Part shown: piece by piece, positions 24,199-35,251 of the stretch
How positions within the stretch are numbered: the stretch's first letter is position 1
How the letters are laid out: the number at the start of each line of letters is the position of its first letter
Assembly: GCA_026874595.1 (NCBI GenBank)
Contig: CM049307.1
Span: 36,124,862 to 36,188,861 of the forward strand
Direction: 5' to 3'
DNA from: Sipunculus nudus
Lineage: Eukaryota > Annelida > Sipuncula > Golfingiida > Sipunculidae
Length of the DNA: 64,000 nucleotides
Made by a program: the position numbers and the translations under genes
Notes under the pieces: generated by a model
The model's database searches: none
What the model was told of the DNA's origin: nothing
Seen by the model: the letters and a program-made list of their open reading frames with translations, nothing else

Positions 24199-24338
24199 CG
24201 AGGATTACAGACCTCAGAGCCTGAGCCTGGCAAGGTCCGGAAAATAATGTTGACCAGATTGCTGATACAGTTAGAAGGGATCCCTCAACGTTGTTCTTTA
24301 ATGGAACAGCATCAACCGCCCATGCAGTGCCTTCTGGT
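24199..24338 (-). CDS. Candidate 140-bp internal exon (hypothetical)
   Basis: On the minus strand, a pyrimidine-rich acceptor (TTTCTATTTCTTCTCTAG) lies directly upstream of 24338, and a donor CTCG|GTAAAT ends the segment at 24199. The frame between is open (PEGTAWAVDAVPL at its start) and less AT-rich than the surroundings. No family is recognised and no companion exon was found, so it could equally be a chance pairing of splice-like signals. Confidence 0.22.
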
Positions 24339-27300
24339 CTAGAGAAGAAATAGAAACCTTTTAGTGTAATAGGATGCCTAAATAAACTGGATGTCTTTAG
24401 CTTATATAACACGTTTTCATGAATGTAACATTGATTTTCCTACCTTTGTAAAATTAACCCCCAAAAATCTGTAATACCTGATGTGTATGTGGACAAATAA
24501 CCATCTATCAAGATTTTGCTGTTTTTATCATATAGAGTATCTTATCATCTTACTCAGCTTAACTTTATCATTATCTTACGTTCACATTATATTCCTTCAT
24601 TTGTATTTCTGTGGAATTTTTATTATAACCATACAAAAATTACATGTTTTTTTATCACATTTGATGTTCTTATTTCGACACGCCTTTTTGAAGGATATTA
24701 TTTTATCAGCTTGACGCACACAATAAAAGACACATTGTCCTTATAATATAGATTTCTTTTATATGACTTGTATATACATTACCTGCACTTACGTTGGGTC
24801 AGGTCCGAGATTGTGCAGGTTTGTGGAATTGCCGAGTTGACAAGGGCCGAGTTAACTGGAGTAGATGCGTATAGAAAGCATTGAGATAGACCCTTCGCGA
24901 AATAATATCAAATTCCTCAGAATTGATGTGGAAAATATAGGAAAATTACCCTATACACCCCCCTTCGGACACACTTATTGCTGTTCCCTTTACCATACCA
25001 TAACAGAAAATTTCCGAGGCGAAGCCGCAGCGGAGGTCCGTGACAACAGTCGAGTGCCACCACCTTCAGTTATATTTATTCTGGCGCTTTCAATGATAAA
25101 AACATATATCTGTATATTAATCATCGACACTTTTTAGTCGTAGACACAATTCTTATGTTCAGGCAACCAATGTATGCTCTCATTTTCTCATGCATGAATG
25201 ATCATTAATATTGTGAAAAAATCAGAAAACTATATATAATGCGTTCGGTGTTATGCCATGCTAAAGTGAAGAATAATTGTATTACATATGTAGGCCTATA
25301 AATTATTGTTAAATGTTCATTTATGTATATACAGACCATATACTGTAAACTATACATTCTCATGAAATATCTTTGCAAAGGCTTACAAAATCCAAGGCTG
25401 AATGACAAATGACCTTACTTTTCCAACGATACTTCTTAAAGCATACATCGTATTTCACATATTTTAGCGTTCCTTTATAAACTACCAATCGTGGCATGTA
25501 AGAGGAAATACGTCATTAGCCTAATTGTGTTTTGCCACCGCATATAAGAATATTGTCCTAAAATTTTCAAGTACAACACTTCTTGTCTTCAGTGTGTTAT
25601 ATATGCAATGTTAGTCTTTGTTGTGTTGTAATATGTGAATAGGAGGGCAGATACCCCATTATGGCTGATCTGTTGCCGCTGTTATTTCGTATCTTTGTAA
25701 TTTGTGTTTGATATTAGCATATATATCTGCAATTTTCAAAATATCACAACTAATTTAAAAACAAGTGTCATTTAAATTTTATATACGTTTACGTCATTGA
25801 CACATTAAGAGACCTGATCACGTGCACGGCATAAAGTTAATGACACCGGACCTTTCCCATATAAGACAGATCCATCTCTGCCTGCCTATCTGTTCGTCTC
25901 TCTCTTTTTCTGTCTCTCTCTGTCTCTGTCTCCCACTCTCTAATTTTCGCTGTGAGGCAATCATGAACAAAACATGATGCAAACCGGTTGAGTCAGACGT
26001 CATGCAGACGATGCTCTGATTAATTAGACTGGTACCCAGCGCATATACAATGTCGTTGCGGAAGCAGAACTGGAAGCACTTTTATCGATGCTGGAAACAG
26101 AGCCTCTTTTGTTTGCAAGTCAAGTGACTGAGGCAGCGATCATTATGTAACGGCCATATAATGTACGCTAAGGTGGCGCCGGACACCATCAATCTGTTTT
26201 ATGCTTCCACCCAGCAACATAGGGCACCCGTTTTACTGAGGGAGCACACCTAGGCGATGATAATCATTTTAGGTCTGGTGACACGTTAATTTCCTGTACA
26301 CTGTCGTAGACAAGCCAGCCAGCGCGGACGTCCGCAGGGCTGGGTGCAATGTGCTGCAGATCCCTGAGCCACCTGCCGCAGTTCTCGGGCTTCCTCGCCT
26401 CTCGCGTGGCTTCACCAATCTTCTGCTACTAAAAAGAGAAGATCACGCTATCCTTGTCGATGTCAATATCAGCCGAGGATATCAGAAACGCCAATTGTTG
26501 TCAAGGAAGAGCCAGGTCTTCCTACTTGACATGGGCATCGGACGCTTTTGGAAGCTTCGCAAGAATCTCCGCAGGAGTATAAGCAGGAAAAAGTACATCT
26601 GAGCGACGATACCATTCAGAATAGCTAATCTTTACTTGTGTTTAGGTGTAAAACGACAAGGAGGCTCACAAAAATAATGGATTCGCTATCGAGAACTTGT
26701 CTCTAAATCTATGTTTATCTATGTGTATCTTTATAAAATGTTATAACAAAGCATACAAACAGCAGCTTTTTTTCCGTTAGAAAAAGGAGCTGCCATTTCT
26801 AACACTGTGTTCCCCAAAACCGTTTTATCTTTCATGAATAGGTCATTCAAGCTATCACAAAACAAGTAGCAAATCGTGAACAGACGTACCACCACATATA
26901 CGTACATGATATGCTCATGAAATATTACTGCGCCAAAGAGAAAGAAGATAAAGGAGACTCCATAAAAATTCTTTTAAAACAAGTATACTACGTTTGCTAA
27001 CCAGGATCTAAGGTTCTTTTCCAGATTTTAACTTAAATGTAAGAACCACTTCTGGCGCCAGCGTTTGCCCAATATATATAGTCAGTACGGCAAAAATGTA
27101 AAGATTGATGCACAATTAAGAAATGGAAAAGAAGACACGTAAACAAGTCTGTGAGTACACATACACCATGTGGTTACAAAAATATCTAGTAAGCAGGTTA
27201 TTTAAGTGAAAAAATATATGCCTGAACTAATCTTAAGTATAGGGAGCAACCTGAAAAGCCAATTATGTTATTGCAGAAAAAAAACATAGATTTAATGACT

Positions 27301-27384
27301 CCAAATGATACCTGTTAGAAGCAAGTGTGTAAACATCTCTATTTAGGCAATTTATGAGACAAGAAGCTTTGAGTTTATATATAA
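24339..27384. other. Mostly noncoding; GC-richer patch at 25.98-26.61 kb
   Basis: (CT)n-like DNA lies at 25893-25942. The GC-richer block 25980-26610 holds an 83-codon plus frame (26351-26602) with a Lys/Arg-rich end, and on the minus strand an acceptor-like CTTCTCTTTTTAG near 26430. No consistent gene model emerges. The rest is AT-rich. Confidence 0.4.
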
Positions 27385-27587
27385 CAGGGGAGGATCCAGG
27401 ATTTAGGAAAAGGGGGATTCAACCCAGGAGGACAAATGACAAAGCCTAAAAATAGTTCCCGGTCCGGGAAAAAGGGGGGGGGGGGGGTCCAGGTCGCAAA
27501 AGTGGTCTAAAACCCTTAAAAAAAATTGCGGTGGACCAAAAAGGGGGTCCGGACCCCCCCCCCCCCCCCCCCCCGGATCCGCTTCTG
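27385..27587. mobile_element. MITE-like repeat with G- and C-tracts
   Basis: The ends form imperfect 13-bp terminal inverted repeats: CAGGGGAGGATCC on the left, GGATCCGCTTCTG on the right (10 of 13 pairs). Inside are a run of about fourteen G (27474-27487), GGGGGTCCGGACCCCC and about twenty-two C. There is no coding capacity. The layout (BamHI-type ends, G/C runs) resembles short nonautonomous repeats of marine invertebrates; I cannot assign a superfamily. Confidence 0.6.
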
Positions 27588-28382
27588 TAGAAGTATCGTT
27601 ACTCCTGCCTGGTTGATCTGCATGGGTAAAACACATCACTCGTCATGCGCTTGTAGGGAGGCACATTATAGGTAACAGCCTGGTAAGAGCAAGGTTTTTA
27701 TTCAGAGTTTATCAGACATTAATTAACACAACATGTAATCGTAAAAGGAATTAGGATTTTGCTGTAGCAGCAGAGGGACGTATATCACAGCACAGCCATT
27801 TTAAAGCCCGACAGCGCGCCTAATTTGTCTTCATTTCTTTGAGGTCATCGTCAAAGCTGACGTGGGCGATTTTCATCATTAAGGGTTATTTCCTTCCCGC
27901 TGCATGGTAATCAAAGTCAGAAATAACATACAGTTTGACGAGTTTCAAATCATAGCCCAGCGATTGATCGCAGAAACCAAGCAAAATGTCCATTTAATCT
28001 GATCAAAAATTCTCTGCTGCGATCGGCAAACATGTATCTAAAACATGAGTAATTTGCACCGCTAAACACAGACTAAGTAAACGATAGTTAACAGTCCTAG
28101 TTTTCCCTAATTCAGCACTATATGTTTTTGCCTTTTAATTTTGTAATGCTTTTTGATAGCACACATTCATGAAATCCGCAGGTAATCATGAAATCCGCAG
28201 GCACATGCAGGCTACATTAATGGGACCTATTCACATGCTAGGTATGTGAAATATATATTGTTTTCTCCTTATACAATATTATGATATCTGCCAATATTTC
28301 GTTCAAAACCAGTTTGCTTACTCTAATTTACGAGTGGAAATATGCTTGTACCGGGCGCGATCAGTTGTGCAAAACATTAACA

Positions 28383-28396
28383 TACGCCACCTGGTG
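28383..28396 (-). promoter_or_regulatory. CTCF-like motif (reverse)
   Basis: ACGCCACCTGGTGA matches the reversed core SYGCCMYCTRSTGG at 12 of 14 positions. Confidence 0.25.
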
Positions 28397-31300
28397 ACAA
28401 TACTGCGCAACTTCACCAACAAATTTTTTCTAGCTTTAAAACCGGTGTTTCTGTGTTTCTCGTTCATGTTTCCCCTTGTTTGAGAGTTGTCGCGCATGGT
28501 CACACGCTCTTTTCAATGGTAAACCGACACACGTGGACCGTATTTACCCATATATACACAGAACCTCATCATCATATAAATTAGGTGAAATGGAGATATT
28601 AAGTCCGAGTGACGGGATTGTTTTGCTAGAAAACTTTTGTATTAAAGTAAATCAAACAAAAGCGTGAGATAATACACATATCATTGCAAATGATTATGTA
28701 TATATATACCTTTAAGCTTACCCAACTGCTATCTCAGTGGAGAGAAATTATGCATGTCGATTTTGTCAGCTGTCTTCGGTAATGTCATGCAGAACTTGCA
28801 TACCTGCGTGATGTATATAAAAGTACCTACACTGTATCCCATTTCAGAGTGGAGAAAAGCAAGTTTATCTCGATATATAGTATAACCACATGTATAAAGC
28901 CGGGAAATAAAACGAAAAAAGTTCAACTTTGAATGACCTACTTTCTAAATATAATTTCTGTCACCTCTGTCTCGTAAGAATCCGGACAGTTTGCAGTCTT
29001 CATATTTTGATATGAACGTTAGTTGACCTTTTTCGCCAGCAGACAGAGCGTTAGGCCAGTTTCCGCAGCTCGTCTGGGCTGGGAGTCACTTGTAGGTCTT
29101 ATTCTAGCGTGGAGTCATTAGTTGTGTGTTAGCCGTGGTTTTTTGTCGTTCTGCGCCAGGCTAACAGGCTTGGCTGCCGAGCCAGACCCATGACAGCGCG
29201 ATCCCCTTTATTACCTAGAAGAGGCTCTTATAGAACCACATAAATGTCTTTATAACATGCAGATAATTAGAAGCCATCTATTGTGGCTACTGCATGGTCT
29301 TGGAGTGAGAAGATCGACAGGCTTCAGCGGACTGCCGACTGACTGATTCTGGCAGATCGCTTCATCCTATCTGTCAGACCATACTTAGCCAATAAAAACC
29401 TCGTGCTGCCCAGATATCCCGTTACGTTCCCTCAGTATTCTCTACTTTCATTGTATTTATTGTTTGTTTTGCGCAATTCACAATCTGGATTTTATTTATT
29501 GCCATGTCACTGCCAATAACTATCTTTCGACTCAAAGTAACTTAATTCCTATATAGACTCTGCATATCTGTGTATAAATATCAAACAAATATCCGAGAAT
29601 ATTATACATATGCCGATTTTGGCACACACAAGTTTTTTTCAGAAGCATTGTCCAAATAAAAATCAACTTTATCTCAACTCAACATCAAATATTATAGGTA
29701 ACAAACGCAAATAATTCCGCATTTCCATGCTCTATATATATTTTGTATATATATGATCACACATGTTCATATATCCAACAGGAATGTTATAACGAATTCA
29801 CAATTATAGGTCCACGGGATGGACACACCGGGAAAGGATAGCTGGGGGAGGAAGCTATAAGGCGTGCATGCATCCATTGGAGAAGTTTACATGCGTGATA
29901 GAGAAGGCAAGCCTATTTTATTCTGCAAGTTTGATACAAATTTATGTTGGTGTGGTTGTGAACCCATTGCTAATGAAAGGGTGGTCTTTTGTGCTGTCTT
30001 AAAGACTGGTTTGAGGAGACAATACCGAACGCACATTGTCTTGGTTTCCATTATGAAGGCGTGTTGTGCGCGCGCGAGTAATCAGCTCGCCATTGACAAT
30101 TTTCCATGCAAGAAGTCCACTTTTTCCAGGTCGTTGTTTACTTCAACAGATGACAGTTGAATAACGCTCATTGAATGGCATGGAATCAGTAAATAGGACC
30201 GGACGGCTGATTTTGACAGGTCAGATAAATTTTACACAATAAGACAACTGGTTGCATGGACGTGCAGTTTCTGGTCTGTCAAAACCGCACTGAATCCCGT
30301 TATATTAAAAAATCATGTTCATGCCGCTCTTTCTGAACAGACAATGTAAACCAGTTAACTTCTGGTGGCGGCTATATATATTGGTGACGTTTCATGCTGT
30401 GTCCGTCGCCAGTTTATAGTACACATTTTCCAGCGGAGAACGTACAAATGAACACAATTATCTGTTCCATTTTTGTGTTAATGGCCCAACCTACATTTCA
30501 CGTTTCGCGTTTGCCCGGTTCCTGTCTTGGTAGCTTCACAGCTCCCAGATTTTTTTCTGTTTATGTATCGTAGAAATAACACTGCAGTTATACTAAAACT
30601 TCCTGCAATTATTCATGTCTCCTTGTATATATGTATATATACTCTGTAAAGTAAATTGATCGGATACACATATGCACACAAAAATGCATGATGAAAAGAG
30701 AATGCATCAATGATCGATTGGTTTATTTCAAAGTTTTTTCCCCCTTAAACATGATCTTTTTATCATTTGTTTTCTTTTTAGTGGATATAAGACTTCTCTA
30801 TAAAGATTAATTATTGCAAGCTAGCTTGCATGATATGTTCATGGAATGTGTCATAAAATGCCGAACGTGTATGTATGTGAAAAAGTTTATCACCATGGGT
30901 GGCTACATAAGCATGGGTGGTCCGCTCACAAAATGACGACCCGAATGGCAGGAGGGTATTGAATGGCTTGTAATGAAAATAAAACAAGTCATGGAATCAC
31001 GTGAGAAATAGTAGATTTTTTAAATATTTTAATGCTTTCTGTGCATTTTAAAGCTATTACCACCATCTATATACTGATGGTGTGCGTATTCGCACGGTGA
31101 CTAAATGTCGTACTACAAAGTATGATATATGAGTTCACGGCGACACTTAAAAAGTAAAATAAACAACTTTTTCCCCAAACTGCATATGGAAGGAATAATA
31201 TTAACTTCTGTTACTTCAATTTATAGCTTTGGGCGCAACCTGCGCAACCCTCGGTAGAACCTGCTCGACACGCGGTCCCACCCGCGACAGGTGCTAAACA

Positions 31301-33207
31301 GCCGTCACACGTGTTTCCAATTATTGAATAAAGATCATCCTACATTTGTCTAACATATAGCATAACAGCGGCTTAGTAATATTGATGCGAGAGGTGTCAA
31401 AAGGCAGTCAGAAGGACGATATATGTATATTCGCTTGAACTGGGCCGCATGTTTGGCAAGTGCAGTATCGCAGTCATGCCAGAAGATTGTCACCGACGGA
31501 GCCTTCATCCGAAATGACGGACAGGAAAATGACAAGACGCTCATAAATTATGTGACACCATGAATTTTCATAGATGTTTATGGTAACCCCCGTTTTCCTA
31601 GCTCATATATAATAATAGTAGACTCTTCCCACAGCTGCGTTCAATGAATGATTTCCCAAAAGATATCATAAAAGCTTTCCAAGTTTATGCAGTACCAGTG
31701 AACCCAAATTAATGAATATTCATAACGATTCATTGAAGCGTATATCTCTTTATCTCAAAATTCGAAATAATAACAAATAGCTATGTATAAACTTATCACC
31801 TCGTCACCCAGAGCTTATATTAAGTATCTACAACCGAGAATTATCTAACATTTGCATGGAGATCTATGAATAAGGTCACTCTTCTATATGTTATTGCTTT
31901 CATTGTATATTAGCAAGTATACAGGTTTATTAACCCTTTTATTCATCTGCTTATTTCATGATATGAATTGATTATGAAAACGAAAACTAGCACCAAAAGG
32001 GTGTGTAGGTGTGTGTGTTTGTATGGGAAAGCAATTTAAAATAGTGCAAAGAAAATGTGAACTGTATACTAAAAAGGATATATTACGAAACTTAAGTTCT
32101 TAATCATTTATCATATGTGTAATCGGTAGTTTATAAACAAAAACGACCCCTTCAATATACGTCTATTTCTTTTGAAGCCTGAGTTATTTACTTTGCACGC
32201 CCTTCTCACCGTCAATCTTGGGAACAGCCCTCAGGCGGGACAAGCTGCTGAAGGCATGCGTATATCACAGCCTGGTGGGCGATAAGACTGTTAGCGTCTT
32301 GATTATGTCAGAGTAAAAGTCAGGGAATCTCAGTTGCTGACAGAACGAAACCATGTGGCGATAGATAAAGTCAAAACGTACATAGATGATGGTGTTTATC
32401 AACATGTCAGGAGTACCAGTATTAACACTCAACAACAGACTCCCACGTGTCAGCACAGACCCCTAACATGCCGCCGTCTGTTTTACGACAAGCAGGCCGA
32501 TTATAAAGACAAATGCTACACTGGTTTTATCACTGCGAAAGAAAAGCGTCATTTTAATCGTCTGTTTTCTGGCCTGGCAATTCAAGCCGCCGGCGTGCTG
32601 TTTGTATTTTCGTGCTCGTGGCTGATTATTCCGGATCGCTTTTTGATCCTCCACCTTCTTAAATTGAAATAGGAATGTGTCAGCACCCGATGTTAACAGT
32701 CATGCAGGTCTGTACAAGTTATTGTTTGCTCCGTGCATCAACACCCACGTCGGCAGGTGGTCCAACATCAGATAGCAAATTACCTTGAAGTTTTTTGCCA
32801 TATTATCAAATACAACGGTTTTTTTTTCATAAATGATGGCTCTCCGGCTTTTCTGAATATCCATGTTTCAGTCATTTGAGATGCTTCATTCTTATATACA
32901 TATACAAGTTTAACCATGCACCTGTCCTATTTTAGTATTTATTAGACGTTTATAGAAAAACATATACAGTCTGTTGAGATCTGTTTACCAAAAACATAAG
33001 TTTGCACAGGTATGATACTTGGATTGTCCCCAGTCTGCATTCTGCATGAGTGTATAGTGTATATTATACCTTAATGTGGATAGCATGTATAATTTCGACA
33101 AAATGATATCAGTCAAATTAGTATATTAAATAGAACACATGGCCAAATTACTTGTGTAATTATATTATAACTACGCAAACGACAATTGCAGGAAAAGTCA
33201 GAGAGGG

Positions 33208-33228
33208 GCAGAGAGAGAGAGAGAGAGA
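33208..33228. repeat. (GA)n microsatellite
   Basis: About ten GA dinucleotides are seen directly. Confidence 0.9.
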
Positions 33229-33949
33229 ATGTGTGTGTCCGTTGGTGTGTCATAACAGTGCACCTGCGGATGAGGGATGACCTTAGTAACAGGTTGAGTT
33301 GTCTGATGTACGAGACCAGACACCCTAAGACGCTAATCTGTCTGCTGTACAGCTGTACCACACGTGCTGTCATGCGACAGTGAGCAAAGGACGTCTAGTT
33401 TTTAAGGTTCAGATAACAAGGCCTTCGGTTACAGCTAGTTACTTGGGCCCCAGCATCATCACACAAATTGGACACAAACCAGCACCACGCAGGATGGGAG
33501 ATATTTCCTGTTCAGCTGTCTGCAAGCCAAACTGTGATGTTCATGCATATTTTTCATTAGCATCCATCAATTTTATAAAAAGACACAACAACTCTTGCCA
33601 CTTTTCCAAAATCGCCAGATAATATATATTTCAATGCAATGTATCTCTTTTTATCTATATAGTAACCAGTATAACATACTTCTTATTGTACTTATCAATA
33701 CTAGTTGGTATATAATAAGCAGCCAAGAAGACTGCATGTTGTTGCCATGCTTTTAGTTTTTCAGTACAACTCGTTTCTTTGATTTGGCCATATATACCAG
33801 ATAAAGAAGAGATGTTAAAGGGATGGTTCTTTTGTAAAGAAACTAAAAGCTCAATGACATTTATCTCAGGTACCCTTTGCCTCCGCCGGTCATCTTTCAA
33901 TTTGAATTTATGCTTCTCATCATAATCATGCATCATAATTGAGAATGTT

Positions 33950-34520
33950 TATACTCCTTCTCTTCCTATTATTCGATTGCTTTTTCCATCTTTTTTCTCC
34001 TTCTTTCTCTTTTCTAGCTCAACTCTTATTTCCTTCGTTTCCTTTACCTTTTTCTCAGCTTCTTTTTTTCTTTTCTCTTTCGTTTTCTCAGCTTTTTCTT
34101 AATATTTTCTAGCTTCTTATTTCTTTCGTTTTCTCTCTCTCTTTTTCAGCTTCCCGTCTTCTTCCTGTTTATGTCCTCTTTTATATTTTTGTTATTTTGT
34201 CTGATCTTCCCCAATCTCCTCTTTTTCTGCTTTCTCCTCTTCTTCCTCCTCCTCTTCTTCTTCCTGTTCTGCTTTCTCCTCTTTCTTTCCATCTTTTTAT
34301 TTCCCTACTCATTTCCCTTTCTTCTTTTCCCTATACTAATTCCTCTCCTTATTCTTACTTCCATTTACTTCTTTTTTCTTCTTTCTTTTCAGCTTTGGTT
34401 TTCTTCTTTTTCTCTTCTGCTGTCTCTTTTTCTTCTTCTTCTGCTTTTTTTTCTTCTTCTGTCTCTTCTGCTTCTTATCATTCTTCTCCTTTCTTTCTCT
34501 TGTTCTGCATTTAGTCTTCG
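33950..34520 (+). repeat. Polypyrimidine (CT-rich) tract, ~570 bp
   Basis: The plus strand is almost entirely C and T, with repeated CTTCTT, CTCCTT and TTTTCTTC words. The open plus frames (34171-34542) made only of F, L, S and P follow from this composition, and the matching minus frame is R/K/E-rich. It abuts the (TA)n at 34541. Confidence 0.9.
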
Positions 34521-34538
34521 TGTGCCTATGTCTCTTTC

Positions 34539-34540
<2 letters not shown>

Positions 34541-34590
<50 letters not shown>
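34541..34590. repeat. (TA)n microsatellite
   Basis: About twenty-five uninterrupted dinucleotides are seen directly. Confidence 0.97.
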
Positions 34591-34598
<8 letters not shown>

Positions 34599-35101
34599 CC
34601 TCTTATGACATAGCACCAAACACCACTCCATTAAACATGTAATTTCAAGCATATATGCATGAGAAATAAAATTCCAAAGGATATCTGGTTCTGAATATCT
34701 GGTTTATTTAAGAATAAATGCCGACACACCAGTGACACCAACTAAACGATGGGTCGACCTGTGTTTGCACCAATTTGCCACCGGAAAATATTTTCCAGAA
34801 CCCCCCTGTGTATTAACGCTCCGGGGTAAAAAGCAACCTAAACAAATCTGGCGTGATAAATATCTATGAAGGGCACATGAAAGCCTGTAGCACTGAGTGA
34901 ATACCGGCGTAACAGCCCAGCACACCCCTGCACAGTGTGCACCAAGGGACATTGGGTTGAAAAAAAAGAAATATTTTTGATAGCTGCTTAGGTGACGTTT
35001 GGCTTGCCGGATCAGGGTATTGTATTTTTTTTAATGTTTACACAATGTCGTCTGCTGAAATAAAACGAGGATGCACCTGCCGATAAGGGAACACATTAGT
35101 G

Positions 35102-35115
35102 GCGCCACCTGGTGT
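35102..35115 (-). promoter_or_regulatory. CTCF-like motif (reverse)
   Basis: GCGCCACCTGGTGT matches SYGCCMYCTRSTGG at 13 of 14 positions. Confidence 0.35.
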
Positions 35116-35202
35116 ACCAGATATAGCAATCTGTGTGATATCATATCCTAGTCCCCTATGCCTTGAATGAACCTGATGTAATGAATAAAATTTGGCATGT
35201 AA

Positions 35203-35204
<2 letters not shown>

Positions 35205-35248
<44 letters not shown>
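35205..35248. repeat. (TA)n microsatellite
   Basis: About twenty-two uninterrupted dinucleotides are seen directly. Confidence 0.97.

Positions 35249-35251
<3 letters not shown>

Larger units (their letters stand above)
27588..33949. other. Long unique stretch, no gene recognised
   Basis: Candidate items only. A 98-codon plus frame at 29864-30160 contains a Cys cluster (CWCGCEP), and a GC-balanced block at 32230-32670 holds a 112-codon frame without a known motif. A CTCF-like site is at 28383-28396 (minus) and a (GA)n run at 33208-33228. A short direct duplication of ATCATGAAATCCGCAGG-like sequence lies near 28168-28201. Confidence 0.4.

Noticed and set aside
34171-34542. A 123-codon Leu/Phe/Ser frame resembling a multi-pass membrane protein
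   Set aside because: It is a direct consequence of the polypyrimidine tract; parallel frames show the same composition.
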